The translations under genes were made by a program, and so were the position numbers. A DNA stretch of 64,000 nt from Flavobacterium salilacus subsp. salilacus (GTDB lineage Bacteria; Bacteroidota; Bacteroidia; Flavobacteriales; Flavobacteriaceae), in the NCBI RefSeq assembly GCF_004634195.1, contig NZ_SKBP01000001.1:372001-436000 (forward strand), written 5' to 3'. Below the pieces are notes generated by a model. That model saw nothing but the letters and a program-made list of their open reading frames with translations. It was not told the origin of the DNA and ran no database searches. Position 1 is the stretch's first letter, and each line of letters begins with the position of its first letter. Of the stretch, positions 1 through 9,249 are shown piece after piece.

Positions 1-1
1 A

Positions 2-448
2 TATTATGGTAAAATTAGCACCGGTGTCATCTTTTGTTTTAGCTACATTTTCATAGGTTTCCGGTGTTATGGCAACCAGTTTCACACCTTTATCTTCTAT
101 CTCCTTGGCTCTTTTTGCTAATTCCAATAGATGTTGGGTACATACCGGGCACCAGTATGCCCTGTAAAAAAGAACCACAACAGGTTGGTCTGAATACAAG
201 TCTTTTAAATTCACTTCTTTGTTGTCGTCCGTCATCATTACCACATCCGGAACCTTATCTCCTACTTTCAGTCCTTGTGGCAAGTCGTCCTCTTCCATAC
301 CAAATCCTACATAATCAGGCTTTTCATCGGCAACTGCTACCTCTTCTTCCGCAACTATTGTCTCTTCTTCAGCCACTTTTTCTTTCTCCGATTTACAACT
401 TGTAAATAATACTGCTGCGATGGCAAATACAAATATTGCTTTTTTCAT
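2..448 (-). CDS. Peroxiredoxin-like (AhpC/TSA, redoxin) lipoprotein, partial at window edge
   Basis: Reading the minus strand from the ATG at 448 gives 149 codons that run off the left edge of the window, so the C-terminus is missing. Residues 1-17 form a lipoprotein signal ending in FTSC with the lipid-accepting cysteine at 18. An acidic Glu-rich linker follows (about 20-45), then a thioredoxin fold with YWCPVC (C100 and C103) in the sequence context usual for peroxiredoxin-like redoxins. The likely role is thiol-dependent peroxide reduction or disulfide exchange at the cell envelope. The family assignment is firm; the exact substrate cannot be told. Nothing nearby points to an operon partner inside the window. 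Confidence 0.8.
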   Translation of the reverse strand, partial: MKKAIFVFAIAAVLFTSCKSEKEKVAEEETIVAEEEVAVADEKPDYVGFGMEEDDLPQGLKVGDKVPDVVMMTDDNKEVNLKDLYSDQPVVVLFYRAYWCPVCTQHLLELAKRAKEIEDKGVKLVAITPETYENVAKTKDDTGANFTII

Positions 449-671
449 GATATTAAGTTTTTATTAAAAAGTAAACTTAAAAAATAAATACCTCATCAAT
501 AGACCGATACCTTCTATTTTAACAAGAATTTAAAACAATATACATTATATACTGAAAATTAACCCAATAAAGAAGTTCTTTGTGCAAAGAAGATTAACAG
601 GAATGTAACGGGTGTTACTATTGCCAACTTTATGCTTTTGAGTAACTTTACTTCTTTATAAAATTGATAAG

Positions 672-2699
672 ATGAACGAGTTAAAACAGGAAACAAGCCC
701 CTACCTGCTGCAACATGCCAATAACCCTATATACTGGAAGGCATGGAACGAAAACACACTGGCAACAGCCCGCCGTGAAAACAAACTTATGGTGCTTAGC
801 GTGGGCTATTCTGCCTGCCACTGGTGCCACGTTATGGAGCACGAAAGTTTTGAAGATGAAGAAGTAGCACAGGTAATGAATGACCACTATATAGCCATAA
901 AAGTAGATAGAGAAGAACGTCCCGATGTGGATGCCATATATATGAAAGCGGTACAGCTCATGACACGGCAGGGTGGCTGGCCCATGAATGTAGTTTTGCT
1001 GCCTGATGGCAGACCTGTATGGGGAGGCACTTATTTTAGAAAAGACGCATGGATATCAGCACTACAGCAACTACAACAATTATATACTACCGACCCGGCA
1101 AAAATGGAGGAGTATGCCGAGAAATTACATAGTGGTGTGGCAGCCATGAACCTAACGGCAGGGGAAAGTGAAGGCGCGCTGCCCGAACCCGGAAATATGA
1201 AGCCTATTGTAGAAAAATGGGCAACGAGTTTTGATGATGAATATGGGGGATATGCCCGCGCGCCGAAATTTATGATGCCGAATAACTATCTGTTTCTGCA
1301 ACGATATGGCTATCAAACAAATAATACTGAATTACTGAATCATGTAGATTTAACATTAACACGCATGGCGTGGGGCGGGCTTTTTGATACTGTGGGCGGA
1401 GGTTTTTCGCGCTACTCGGTTGATATGAAATGGCACATACCGCATTTTGAGAAAATGCTGTACGACAACGGACAGCTTATGAGCCTGTATGCCGAAGCCT
1501 ATAAGCGTACTAAAAATGTATTATATAAAGAAGTTATTGAAAAAACACATGCTTTTGTTGCCAAAGAACTCACTATGGATAACGGAGCTTTTTACAGCGC
1601 GCTGGATGCTGACAGCCTCGACGATAAAGGAAATCTGGAAGAAGGAGCTTTTTATGTATGGGAAAAAGAAGAGTTAAAATCGCTGTTGGGTAACGACTTA
1701 GAACTTTTTGCGGTGGTATATAACGTAAATGAGTTTGGATTTTGGGAAGATGGTAAATTTGTATTAATACAAAATAAGCCTCTGGAAGAACTGGCACATA
1801 CAGCAGGTAGTACCCCCGAAGCATTACACCAAAAAAAACAGGAATGGGAGAGTCTGTTATATGAAGTAAGAGAGAAAAGAGAAAAACCCAGACTTGACGA
1901 CAAAGTACTCACTTCATGGAATGCATTAATGCTTAAAGGTTATGTTGATGCCTATAAAGCACTCGGAGATAAAGTATATCTGGATGCTGCGCTAAAAAAT
2001 GCTGAATTTATTACCAACACCATGTGGCATGAAAATGGGCACCTGTGGCGCACCTATAAAAACGGGGAAGCAAAAATTGCTGGCTTTCTGGAAGATTATG
2101 CGCTTACCGCCGATGCTTTTATTGCCCTTCACCAAGCTACTATGGATGAAAAGTGGCTACTGTATGCCAAACAACTTACGGATTACTGCCTTGATAATTT
2201 TTATGATGAAAAACAGCAGTTCTTCAGTTTTAATGCTGCCAACGGCGAACAGCTTATTGCACCCCATTTTGAAACAGAAGATAATGTAATACCCGCCTCC
2301 AACTCGGTAATGGGGAATGTGCTTTATACACTTAGCATACTATTCAATAATAATTACTATGAAGAAGTAGCATTACAAATGCTATATAACATTATACCAA
2401 GCCTTGATTATCCTTCGGCATTTTCTAATTGGCTTAACCTATGGTTAAGCTTATCTTCCGAAAACAGAGAACTTGCCGTATGTGGTATAAATGCAGAAAA
2501 AGCTGTTAAGGCTATAAACAGCGAGTACATGCCACACGTAATTATGGCGGGCTGTAAAGCGAAATCGGAGATACCTTTCCTCTCAAATCGTTTTGTTAAA
2601 GATGGTTTAATGTTTTATGTTTGTAGGAATAAGATTTGTAATTTGCCCACCTCTTCGGTAAATGAGGTACTTCATTCCCTCAAAATGTTTAATTCTTAA
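672..2699 (+). CDS. DUF255 / YyaL-type thioredoxin-domain protein
   Basis: 675 aa, the usual size for this family (bacterial YyaL, animal SPATA20). The N-terminal thioredoxin-like DUF255 domain (about 5-165) starts with the conserved PYLLQHANNP stretch and carries CHWC (C49-C52). The rest (about 200-650) is the family's alpha/alpha-barrel part, related to N-acylglucosamine 2-epimerase-like proteins, with the conserved FEKMLYDNGQL and SALDADS segments. No signal peptide is seen, so it is probably cytoplasmic. The biochemical activity of the family is not established. The ATG at 672 is followed directly by the hallmark sequence, which supports the start. The MscS gene begins 9 bases downstream, so the two are probably co-transcribed. 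Confidence 0.88.
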   Translation: MNELKQETSPYLLQHANNPIYWKAWNENTLATARRENKLMVLSVGYSACHWCHVMEHESFEDEEVAQVMNDHYIAIKVDREERPDVDAIYMKAVQLMTRQGGWPMNVVLLPDGRPVWGGTYFRKDAWISALQQLQQLYTTDPAKMEEYAEKLHSGVAAMNLTAGESEGALPEPGNMKPIVEKWATSFDDEYGGYARAPKFMMPNNYLFLQRYGYQTNNTELLNHVDLTLTRMAWGGLFDTVGGGFSRYSVDMKWHIPHFEKMLYDNGQLMSLYAEAYKRTKNVLYKEVIEKTHAFVAKELTMDNGAFYSALDADSLDDKGNLEEGAFYVWEKEELKSLLGNDLELFAVVYNVNEFGFWEDGKFVLIQNKPLEELAHTAGSTPEALHQKKQEWESLLYEVREKREKPRLDDKVLTSWNALMLKGYVDAYKALGDKVYLDAALKNAEFITNTMWHENGHLWRTYKNGEAKIAGFLEDYALTADAFIALHQATMDEKWLLYAKQLTDYCLDNFYDEKQQFFSFNAANGEQLIAPHFETEDNVIPASNSVMGNVLYTLSILFNNNYYEEVALQMLYNIIPSLDYPSAFSNWLNLWLSLSSENRELAVCGINAEKAVKAINSEYMPHVIMAGCKAKSEIPFLSNRFVKDGLMFYVCRNKICNLPTSSVNEVLHSLKMFNS

Positions 2700-2708
2700 A
2701 AACCAATC

Positions 2709-3542
2709 ATGAACGATTTTAATGACATTATTGACAAACTAAGCGATAGTCTGTTAAACTTTTTACCTAACGTAATAAAAGCTGTAGCTATTCTGGTTAT
2801 AGGTCTCATTGCCATCAAATTTTTACGATGGCTGATGAAGCGTATTATGAACCGTAATCCCGATTCAGATCCTACTCTTATAAAGTTTGCCATGAATATT
2901 TTAACATGGGGGTTGCGTGTCATACTTATCGTAATGGTTGTTGGTGCATTAGGTATAGAAACATCCGCATTTGTAGCGGTGCTGGGTGCTGCAGGTTTGG
3001 CTATAGGGTTATCATTACAAGGCTCACTGTCTAATTTTGCGGGTGGTGTACTTATCATATTATTCAAGCCTTTCAGAGTTGGCGACTATATAGAAGCACA
3101 AGGCGAGGGTGGTACGGTAGTAGAGATACAAATTTTATATACCCAGTTAATAACACCTACCAACCAAGTTATCTATATACCGAACGGAGCCCTCTCTAAC
3201 GGTAATATAACCAACTACTCTAAAGAGCCTATACGTAAAGCTGACCTTACCATAGGGGTAGCCTACGGCAGCGATATAAAACAAGTAAAAAATATACTTG
3301 CCCGTGTTATAGAAATGGATGAAAATATATTAAAAGAGCCTGCTCCGGTTATACGTGTAAGAGAGCTGGCTGATAGTGCTGTAAACTTCCAAATATTTGC
3401 GTGGGCAACTAATGAGACATATTGGCAAATGCTTTCTGACTTTAAAGAAAATGCTAAAATAGAACTTGATAAAGAGGGTATTGAGATACCATTCCCACAA
3501 AGAGATTTAAATGTTAAGTATCTTCCTGAAAAAAAATCATAG
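2709..3542 (+). CDS. Small-conductance mechanosensitive channel, MscS family
   Basis: 277 aa with three N-terminal membrane helices (about 18-35, 60-80 and 85-120), as in the minimal MscS architecture. The third helix, which lines the pore, has the Gly/Ala-rich pattern AAGLAIGLSLQGSLSNFAGG, followed by the conserved FKPFRVGDYI. The beta domain (about 125-185) and C-terminal alpha/beta domain (about 185-275) complete the fold. By family, it releases small osmolytes across the inner membrane when turgor rises. It lies 9 bases after the DUF255 gene and probably shares its transcript. No unusual features are visible. Confidence 0.92.
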   Translation: MNDFNDIIDKLSDSLLNFLPNVIKAVAILVIGLIAIKFLRWLMKRIMNRNPDSDPTLIKFAMNILTWGLRVILIVMVVGALGIETSAFVAVLGAAGLAIGLSLQGSLSNFAGGVLIILFKPFRVGDYIEAQGEGGTVVEIQILYTQLITPTNQVIYIPNGALSNGNITNYSKEPIRKADLTIGVAYGSDIKQVKNILARVIEMDENILKEPAPVIRVRELADSAVNFQIFAWATNETYWQMLSDFKENAKIELDKEGIEIPFPQRDLNVKYLPEKKS

Positions 3543-3616
3543 TACTTTACAATAATTTAACTGGCATACTGTTTGTTAAATAATAAAAGAAGTTAAATCA
3601 TAAAAAATATTATTTA

Positions 3617-3624
3617 TATTTTTG
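3617..3624 (+). promoter_or_regulatory. Candidate -7 promoter box for the 3647 gene
   Basis: TATTTTTG matches the Bacteroidota TAnnTTTG box and lies 23 bases before the ATG at 3647. No clear -33 TTTG is present, so this rests on the -7 box and its position alone. Confidence 0.4.
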
Positions 3625-3646
3625 ACCCTCTTAAAAAAACTATAAA

Positions 3647-4321
3647 ATGAAATTTACAGGACTACTGGCATTTACTGCTTTATTAACAACAACATTTACA
3701 ACTGCACAACAAACCTATGTAAATCAATCGGGACGTATGGATTTTGCATACACCAAAAAAGCTGCAAGCCAGCCGGCAGCAGGTACACAATATTTTATTG
3801 AATTGTTCAACCCTGCAAAAATAGATGACTCTAACGAGATTACGTTAGTGAGATATAATGCTTACTCTGACGAGATGGAGCTAAAAATACATGATGAAAT
3901 TGTAGTGCTTGAGCCTAAAGAAGATATGATGATAAGGTTGGTTAACAAACAAGCTAATTATACTTTTACAAGATATACCAATAAAGAGGGAGTAGCCAGT
4001 CAAAACTACCTTGTCGTTATTAGTGATAACCCTAACCTAAAAATATTTAAGCGTGAGCGCATTTACTTACAGCCTGAGCAACAGCCGCAGGGTGGTTATG
4101 ACAAATATAAAGCACCGCTATACAAAAAGCTAGACCCTGAGTATTATATTCAGATGAATGATGGTAGCATCGTGCCTATGTCTGACAGAAAAAAAGACAT
4201 CATTGATCTTATAGCGGGTAAAGAAAAAGAAATTAAAAACTTTATAAAAGAGAATAGAATAAAAGTAAGTGATGATAAAGACTTACAATTATTAGGTAAT
4301 TTTATGAGTACACTACTTTAA
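3647..4321 (+). CDS. Secreted protein of unknown function
   Basis: 224 aa. Residues 1-20 are a clear type I signal peptide ending in TTAQ, so the product is exported to the periplasm or beyond. I do not recognise the family. The mature part is predicted to be largely beta-strand in its first 120 residues, then has a Gln/Pro/Gly/Tyr linker (about 144-155) and a charged helical C-terminal part (about 180-224, rich in Lys and Asp). It has no cysteines and no T9SS C-terminal sorting domain that I can see. It is preceded by its own candidate promoter and followed by a terminator lying inside the convergent tsaB gene, so it looks monocistronic. Confidence 0.7.
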   Translation: MKFTGLLAFTALLTTTFTTAQQTYVNQSGRMDFAYTKKAASQPAAGTQYFIELFNPAKIDDSNEITLVRYNAYSDEMELKIHDEIVVLEPKEDMMIRLVNKQANYTFTRYTNKEGVASQNYLVVISDNPNLKIFKRERIYLQPEQQPQGGYDKYKAPLYKKLDPEYYIQMNDGSIVPMSDRKKDIIDLIAGKEKEIKNFIKENRIKVSDDKDLQLLGNFMSTLL

Positions 4322-4328
4322 AAGTTAA

Positions 4329-4988
4329 CTATCTGTTCATAACAAAATTTTTCAGATAAAAAGGTTCAAAATAAGCGACATCAACAGTGTCGCTTTTTTG
4401 ATGCTTATCATAAGATAAAACAGCCATCTCTGCCGAAGAAGGAAAGGTAACATCACTATGATATACAAAATTACCCTCAGGCAATAATTCTCTGCATTTT
4501 TCAATACCATCGCCTGCCAAGTGGCATATACCGGTATATTCAGAAAAAGAATCTCCTGTGATAATCTCAGCCTTTGTATCCCTTACTTTGTTGTAATTGG
4601 CATCAAAAACAGCACTATATACCTCCATACGCCTTGCATCTATCATCGGGATAACAAAACCTTCGGTTATTTTTACCCTTCGGGCTAAAATCTCCAGCGT
4701 ATCAATAGCCAATAACGGAATATGGAGTGCATAGCACAAACCCTTTGCTGCCGAAACTCCTATGCGAAGCCCTGTATAAGAACCGGGCCCCATACTAACG
4801 GCAACGGCATCGAGAGCCGAAAAAGTTGTTCCCGCCTCTTTAAGCACCTCTTCTATAAAAACGTGTAATTTTTCTGCATGACTATAGCCCTCGCCTGCAA
4901 ATTCTTTTATTGCAACAACGTTCCCGGCTTGAGCCAACGAAACAGAGCAGTTTTTTGTTGCTGTTTCAATATTAAGAATAAATCCCAT
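4329..4988 (-). CDS. tsaB: tRNA threonylcarbamoyladenosine biosynthesis protein TsaB
   Basis: 219 aa, the family's usual length. It has the ASKHA (actin-like) fold, with the N-terminal phosphate-loop start ILNIETAT and the diagnostic VSMGPGSYTGLRIG segment at about 66-80. TsaB is the partner of TsaD in making t6A at position 37 of ANN-decoding tRNAs, and its degenerate active site supports complex assembly rather than catalysis. The gene is last in a minus-strand run TolC, membrane fusion protein, tsaB, with only 6 bases between it and the fusion-protein gene. Its 3' end contains a terminator for the opposing gene. Confidence 0.93.
   Translation of the reverse strand: MGFILNIETATKNCSVSLAQAGNVVAIKEFAGEGYSHAEKLHVFIEEVLKEAGTTFSALDAVAVSMGPGSYTGLRIGVSAAKGLCYALHIPLLAIDTLEILARRVKITEGFVIPMIDARRMEVYSAVFDANYNKVRDTKAEIITGDSFSEYTGICHLAGDGIEKCRELLPEGNFVYHSDVTFPSSAEMAVLSYDKHQKSDTVDVAYFEPFYLKNFVMNR
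4373..4400 (+). terminator. Rho-independent terminator for the 3647 gene, inside tsaB
   Basis: An 8-bp perfect stem AAGCGACA / TGTCGCTT with a 7-base loop is followed by a run of Ts on the plus strand. It lies about 50 bases after the plus-strand stop and within the coding sequence of the opposing tsaB gene. Confidence 0.75.
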
Positions 4989-4994
4989 TAATGT

Positions 4995-6290
4995 TTACTT
5001 ATCTCCTTTTCCTGTTACTCTTACTTTATCGTTTGCCGAAAGTTCTTTAGTAACGGTAGTATAAGGTCCTGTTATTACCTCTTCTCCCTTTTTAAGCCCC
5101 TTTATTACTTCAATATTAGTATCATCCTGTATTCCTGTAGTAATAGGTCGCAGTACGGCAACATCTCCTTTCTTCACAAAAACGCATTCAAATTTTTGAT
5201 CGGCAGTACCCTCACCCTGCTGCTCTTTCTCTTGTTCTTCAAGCTCTTTTATAATATCTTTTTTAGTTGATGTGGTGTCTGATTTTACAACTACAGCACT
5301 AATAGGCACTGCTATGATATTTTCTTTTCTCTCAGTAATAATATCTACGGTAGCCGTCATTCCCGGTCTGAATGGCGAGTAGTTAGCAGGTTTACCCTCG
5401 GTCATATCTGCATATGAATCTTTGTTAATGCGTACTTTAACTTTAAAATTCGTTACCTGATCGGCTGTTAAATCGCTGCTTGCCGAATTGGATATACTGG
5501 TAACTTCTCCTTTAAACTTTCTTTTCAGGTAAGCATCCACCTCAATATCCGCTTGGTCGCCTATTTGGATTTTAACAATGTCGTTTTCATTTACCTCTAC
5601 CTCTACTTCCATGTTGTTCAGGTTCGCTACCCTCAATATTTCGGTACCTGCCATTTGTTGTGTACCCACAACACGTTCGCCCAGTTCGGCATCAAGCTTA
5701 GAAATGGTGCCATCTACAGGTGAATATATAGTAGTCCGGTTCAGGTTATCCTGCGCCTCTGTAACATTTGCTCCCGCGCTTTGTACATTAAAGTATGCCG
5801 ATTGTTTTGATGCTTGCGCCACTTCGTATGCAGAAACAATTTTATCCCACTCTGATTTTGATATTACGCCTTTTTCAAAAAGCGATTTATTACGGTTATA
5901 ATTTGCTTTTGCTTCTTTAAGTTGTGCCTCTGCCTGGCTAAGTCCTGCTTTTGCTGTTGACAGCGACGCTGCTGTACGGCTAAGCCCCGATTCATAAAGA
6001 TCTGGATTAATGCGTACTAAAAGTTGTCCCTTTTTAATAGCCTGTCCTTCTTTTATAGGCAACTCTATGATTTCGCCTGAAACTTCAGAAGATATTTTAA
6101 CCTCTACTTCGGGTTGTATTTTTCCCGTAGCCGATACCGTTTCAGTAAGCGTTATGGTTTCTACCTTGGCTGTTTCTACCTCTTTGCCTTCCTCTTTATT
6201 TCCAATAGCTCCGCTTTTGGATAATACAACCAGTATTACGATTACTATTACTGCAATACCTATAATATAGTATAGTGTTTTCTTTGACAT
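4995..6290 (-). CDS. Efflux periplasmic adaptor (HlyD/AcrA-type membrane fusion protein)
   Basis: 431 aa. One N-terminal membrane helix (about 7-24) anchors it in the inner membrane. Then come a barrel-sandwich (biotinyl-lipoyl-like) half, a long alpha-helical hairpin rich in Ala, Lys and Glu (about 95-170), the second lipoyl half (TTIYSPVDGTISKL) and a beta-barrel, ending in a membrane-proximal domain. A Lys/Glu/Gln-rich insertion lies at about 345-365. It would bridge an inner-membrane transporter to the TolC-like protein encoded just upstream (12-base gap). No ABC or RND pump gene is in this cluster, so the transported substrate is unknown; the inner-membrane partner must be elsewhere. Confidence 0.9.
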   Translation of the reverse strand: MSKKTLYYIIGIAVIVIVILVVLSKSGAIGNKEEGKEVETAKVETITLTETVSATGKIQPEVEVKISSEVSGEIIELPIKEGQAIKKGQLLVRINPDLYESGLSRTAASLSTAKAGLSQAEAQLKEAKANYNRNKSLFEKGVISKSEWDKIVSAYEVAQASKQSAYFNVQSAGANVTEAQDNLNRTTIYSPVDGTISKLDAELGERVVGTQQMAGTEILRVANLNNMEVEVEVNENDIVKIQIGDQADIEVDAYLKRKFKGEVTSISNSASSDLTADQVTNFKVKVRINKDSYADMTEGKPANYSPFRPGMTATVDIITERKENIIAVPISAVVVKSDTTSTKKDIIKELEEQEKEQQGEGTADQKFECVFVKKGDVAVLRPITTGIQDDTNIEVIKGLKKGEEVITGPYTTVTKELSANDKVRVTGKGDK

Positions 6291-6302
6291 AACTGTTTTT
6301 GC

Positions 6303-7715
6303 TTATTGTTGTTGAATGATTGGAATACCGAAATAAAACTCAAGGATTTTAACCTTGAATATAAAGTCATATTTTGCTCTTATTACATCAGATTGTGCAC
6401 TGACTGACAGTGCCTGTGCCTGATTAAAATCAAAGATATTAATGAGCCCTACATCATATCTTTCGCGGGCATATTCTAATGATTGTTCTCTGGCTTCTGC
6501 GGCAGCTACCGATGCGTCATATGCTTTTAATGAGCCCATTGCATCTGTATAAGCGGTATATATATTGCGCTCAAGATCAAGCTCCTGTTGTTCCAGAGTA
6601 AGTTTAGATCGCTCTACAGCTACTTTGGCACGTTCTACACTGTTTCTTACCGATAAACCGTTAAGTATGGGTATGGATAACTGGAAACCGAAGGAGTGCC
6701 CTTTGTTATCGGAAACCTGATTCCAAAAAGGAAGCGGTCCGGTAGTAACAATTACGGGTTGCTGTGTGTCAGGGTCTATTACCGGTTGCCCTGAATCATC
6801 AAATAAATAATTAGTATTATCGTTATGGCTTACTGAGCTATTAAGACTATAAAAACCTCGTAGTGAGGGCTGGTATGCGGAGCGGGCAACGGCAACATCC
6901 TGCATGGCAACTTCCAAATTGGCACGGGCAACTTTTATTACCGTTTGTTCCTCTTTGGCTTTGTTATAAATTGCTTCGGGGGTTTGGAGCAATACTTCAC
7001 TTTCTTCCTTATTAAATTCTTCGTCTGCTATATCAAAATTCCTGAAATCTTCCAATTGCAGCAACTGTGCTAAACTCAATTTAGATATAAGCAACTGGTT
7101 CTCGGCTTCTATTATTCGTTGCTTGTCTGCAGCTACAGTTGCCTGTATGTCCAGCAGATCGCCACGCGGTATAAGCCCTCCTTCCAATAATTGTTCTGAA
7201 CGCTCTTGCTGACTTTCGTCAGCCGCAAGTTGTTCTTTTTGTACTTTTAAGTTTTCGCGATTAAACAATATTTGCAAATAGGCTTCAGCAACATTTAACG
7301 CAATATCTTCCTGCATTTTTTTTATGTTGTACTGACTGGCAATGATATTTAGCTTGGCTCTGCGCATATTTTTTTGATTTCTGAGCCCGTTATAAATATC
7401 TATTCCCGAGCTTAGCCCTCCGTTGGTAAATTGCGAAGTAGTATTTTGTGCTGTATTGGTAATCGGGTTAACAACAAGACCTGTATTCCACGAATGGGTC
7501 GTACTAAAACTCACAGTAGGTAAAAAACTGCCAAAAGCATCTTTCTTGTCTATTTCAGACAATTTCATATCCAGTTCCGTTTGTCTTATCGATATATTAT
7601 TTTCCAGTGCATACTCCACACACTCATTAAGTGTCCATTTTTTTACCTGAGCATTAGAAAGCGTAGTAAAAAGGGTAAAAGTAAATAAGAGTACTGCCGT
7701 TATTTTGCTTCTCAT
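6303..7715 (-). CDS. TolC-family outer membrane efflux protein
   Basis: 470 aa. A signal peptide at 1-23 (ending SNAQ) is followed by the repeated pattern of TolC-type outer-membrane factors: two similar halves, each starting with a helical stretch (LNECVEYALENN at about 28-40) and containing amphipathic strands and long coiled-coil helices. It forms the outer-membrane exit duct of a tripartite efflux or type I secretion system. It is first in the cluster with the adaptor protein and tsaB, with a candidate promoter box at 7738-7745 just upstream of the ATG. Family assignment is clear; the cargo is unknown. Confidence 0.92.
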   Translation of the reverse strand: MRSKITAVLLFTFTLFTTLSNAQVKKWTLNECVEYALENNISIRQTELDMKLSEIDKKDAFGSFLPTVSFSTTHSWNTGLVVNPITNTAQNTTSQFTNGGLSSGIDIYNGLRNQKNMRRAKLNIIASQYNIKKMQEDIALNVAEAYLQILFNRENLKVQKEQLAADESQQERSEQLLEGGLIPRGDLLDIQATVAADKQRIIEAENQLLISKLSLAQLLQLEDFRNFDIADEEFNKEESEVLLQTPEAIYNKAKEEQTVIKVARANLEVAMQDVAVARSAYQPSLRGFYSLNSSVSHNDNTNYLFDDSGQPVIDPDTQQPVIVTTGPLPFWNQVSDNKGHSFGFQLSIPILNGLSVRNSVERAKVAVERSKLTLEQQELDLERNIYTAYTDAMGSLKAYDASVAAAEAREQSLEYARERYDVGLINIFDFNQAQALSVSAQSDVIRAKYDFIFKVKILEFYFGIPIIQQQ

Positions 7716-7737
7716 AATTGTAAGCTGATGGTTTTTA

Positions 7738-7745
7738 CAAAGGTA
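7738..7745 (-). promoter_or_regulatory. Candidate -7 promoter box for the tolC-like operon
   Basis: On the minus strand TACCTTTG fits TAnnTTTG and lies 22 bases before the ATG at 7715, implying a leader of about 15 bases. The -33 element is not clear. Confidence 0.5.
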
Positions 7746-7854
7746 TTTAAATTATCTAAAGTAAGTAATTTATTATATATTCATTAGACCCTTGATGTTG
7801 TTTTTTGTTACAAATTAAATGCTAATTTTATCGCGATTTTTAATATCCCCACCT

Positions 7855-9249
7855 ATGAAAAATAAATGCATACTATATGCAATAATCACCGTACTTCTTT
7901 TATCAGGATGCTCTACCACAAAAAGGATAGAGGCGCTGAAACCTGAACCGAGCAATGATGACCCTGTAGCTTTCGAAAATGCTACTTCGTTTATAAACCT
8001 CCCTGTTACTATTGGTATTGCCGATATTGAAACACAGGTAAACAAGCTGTTGAACGGTCTTATTTATGAAGATAAAGATATTAACGACGACAACATAACC
8101 ATGAAGGTATGGAAAACAGCTCCTATAAAATTCAGCGAACAAAAAGGGAGGCTGCAAACCGTAGTACCTATTAAAATTACAGCTAAAGTGAGATACGGAG
8201 CATCTGCTTTGGGCGTAAGCCTGTATGATACCCGCGAGGTAAACATGAATGGTATTATAACTTTTAACAGTAAAATTGGACTTACCAATTGGAAAATGAC
8301 TACCGTTACCAGTATAGAATCATTAGAATGGAAGGAAAACCCAAGTATAAATATTGGCGGGCAACAAATAAATGTAGGCTTTCTTATTAATCCTGCCGTA
8401 AAACTATTTAAATCTGAAATTGAGAGTGAGCTGGATAAAGCCATAAGCAAGACTACTGATTTTAAACCGCAGGTACTGGATGCTTTGGAAAAAATAAGCC
8501 AGCCTTTTCTTGCCAATGAGCAATATCAAACATGGTTTAAGCTAACCCCTATTGAACTATATGTAACCGATGCCCAGTTGTCTAAAAAACAAATAACAAT
8601 GGAAATGGGACTAAAATGTACTATGCAAACGGTAGTGGGACAAAAGCCTGAAGGCATTTTTAAAAGGGAGGATGTTGTACTGAAACCCGTTAGCAAAATG
8701 CCTGATAAAATAAATGTTGTAGTCGCAGCAGTATCAACCTATGCAAGTGCTTCGGAAATAATTACAAAAAACTTTAAAGGACAGGAGTTTGGGAGCGGCA
8801 GTAAAAAAATAACCGTACAAAAAGTGGACTTGTGGAGCAAGGAAGGCAAAATGATTATAGCACTGGATATGACAGGCAGCATTAACGGTACTATATACCT
8901 ATCGGGATACCCCAGTTATAATGCTGTAACTCATGAAATTTATTTTGACAAACTGGATTATGTTTTAAATACTAAAAGTGTACTGCTTAAAACCGCCAAC
9001 TGGCTTGCCGAAGGTACTATACTGCGAAAAATACAGGAAAATTGCCGATACTCCATAAAAGAAAATCTTGATGAAGGCAAAAAGAACTTAATGCCCTATC
9101 TGGATAACTACTCCCCCATGCAGGGTATTTATGTAAACGGAACGCTGGATAGTTTTGAGTTTGACAAAATAACGCTTACTAATAAAGTTATTGTTGCCTT
9201 TATAAAAAGCTCAGGAAAAATGAACCTGAAAATAGATGGTATGAAATAA
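7855..9249 (+). CDS. DUF4403 family lipoprotein
   Basis: 464 aa from the ATG at 7855. An in-frame upstream ATG at 7819 would add 12 residues ahead of a complete lipoprotein signal (MKNK...LLLSGC, Cys at 17), so the later start is preferred. The rest matches the overall character of the DUF4403 family, a two-lobed protein with predicted lipid-binding (BPI/SMP-like) strands; that structural view is family knowledge I cannot verify here. It is probably attached to the periplasmic or outer-membrane leaflet. The stop codon abuts the stop of the convergent gene at 9250 with no space for a separate terminator. Confidence 0.75.
   Translation: MKNKCILYAIITVLLLSGCSTTKRIEALKPEPSNDDPVAFENATSFINLPVTIGIADIETQVNKLLNGLIYEDKDINDDNITMKVWKTAPIKFSEQKGRLQTVVPIKITAKVRYGASALGVSLYDTREVNMNGIITFNSKIGLTNWKMTTVTSIESLEWKENPSINIGGQQINVGFLINPAVKLFKSEIESELDKAISKTTDFKPQVLDALEKISQPFLANEQYQTWFKLTPIELYVTDAQLSKKQITMEMGLKCTMQTVVGQKPEGIFKREDVVLKPVSKMPDKINVVVAAVSTYASASEIITKNFKGQEFGSGSKKITVQKVDLWSKEGKMIIALDMTGSINGTIYLSGYPSYNAVTHEIYFDKLDYVLNTKSVLLKTANWLAEGTILRKIQENCRYSIKENLDEGKKNLMPYLDNYSPMQGIYVNGTLDSFEFDKITLTNKVIVAFIKSSGKMNLKIDGMK

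Noticed and set aside
64..405. Open frame of 113 codons on the plus strand
   Set aside because: It is the shadow of the peroxiredoxin-like gene read on the minus strand, which has a signal peptide and catalytic motif.
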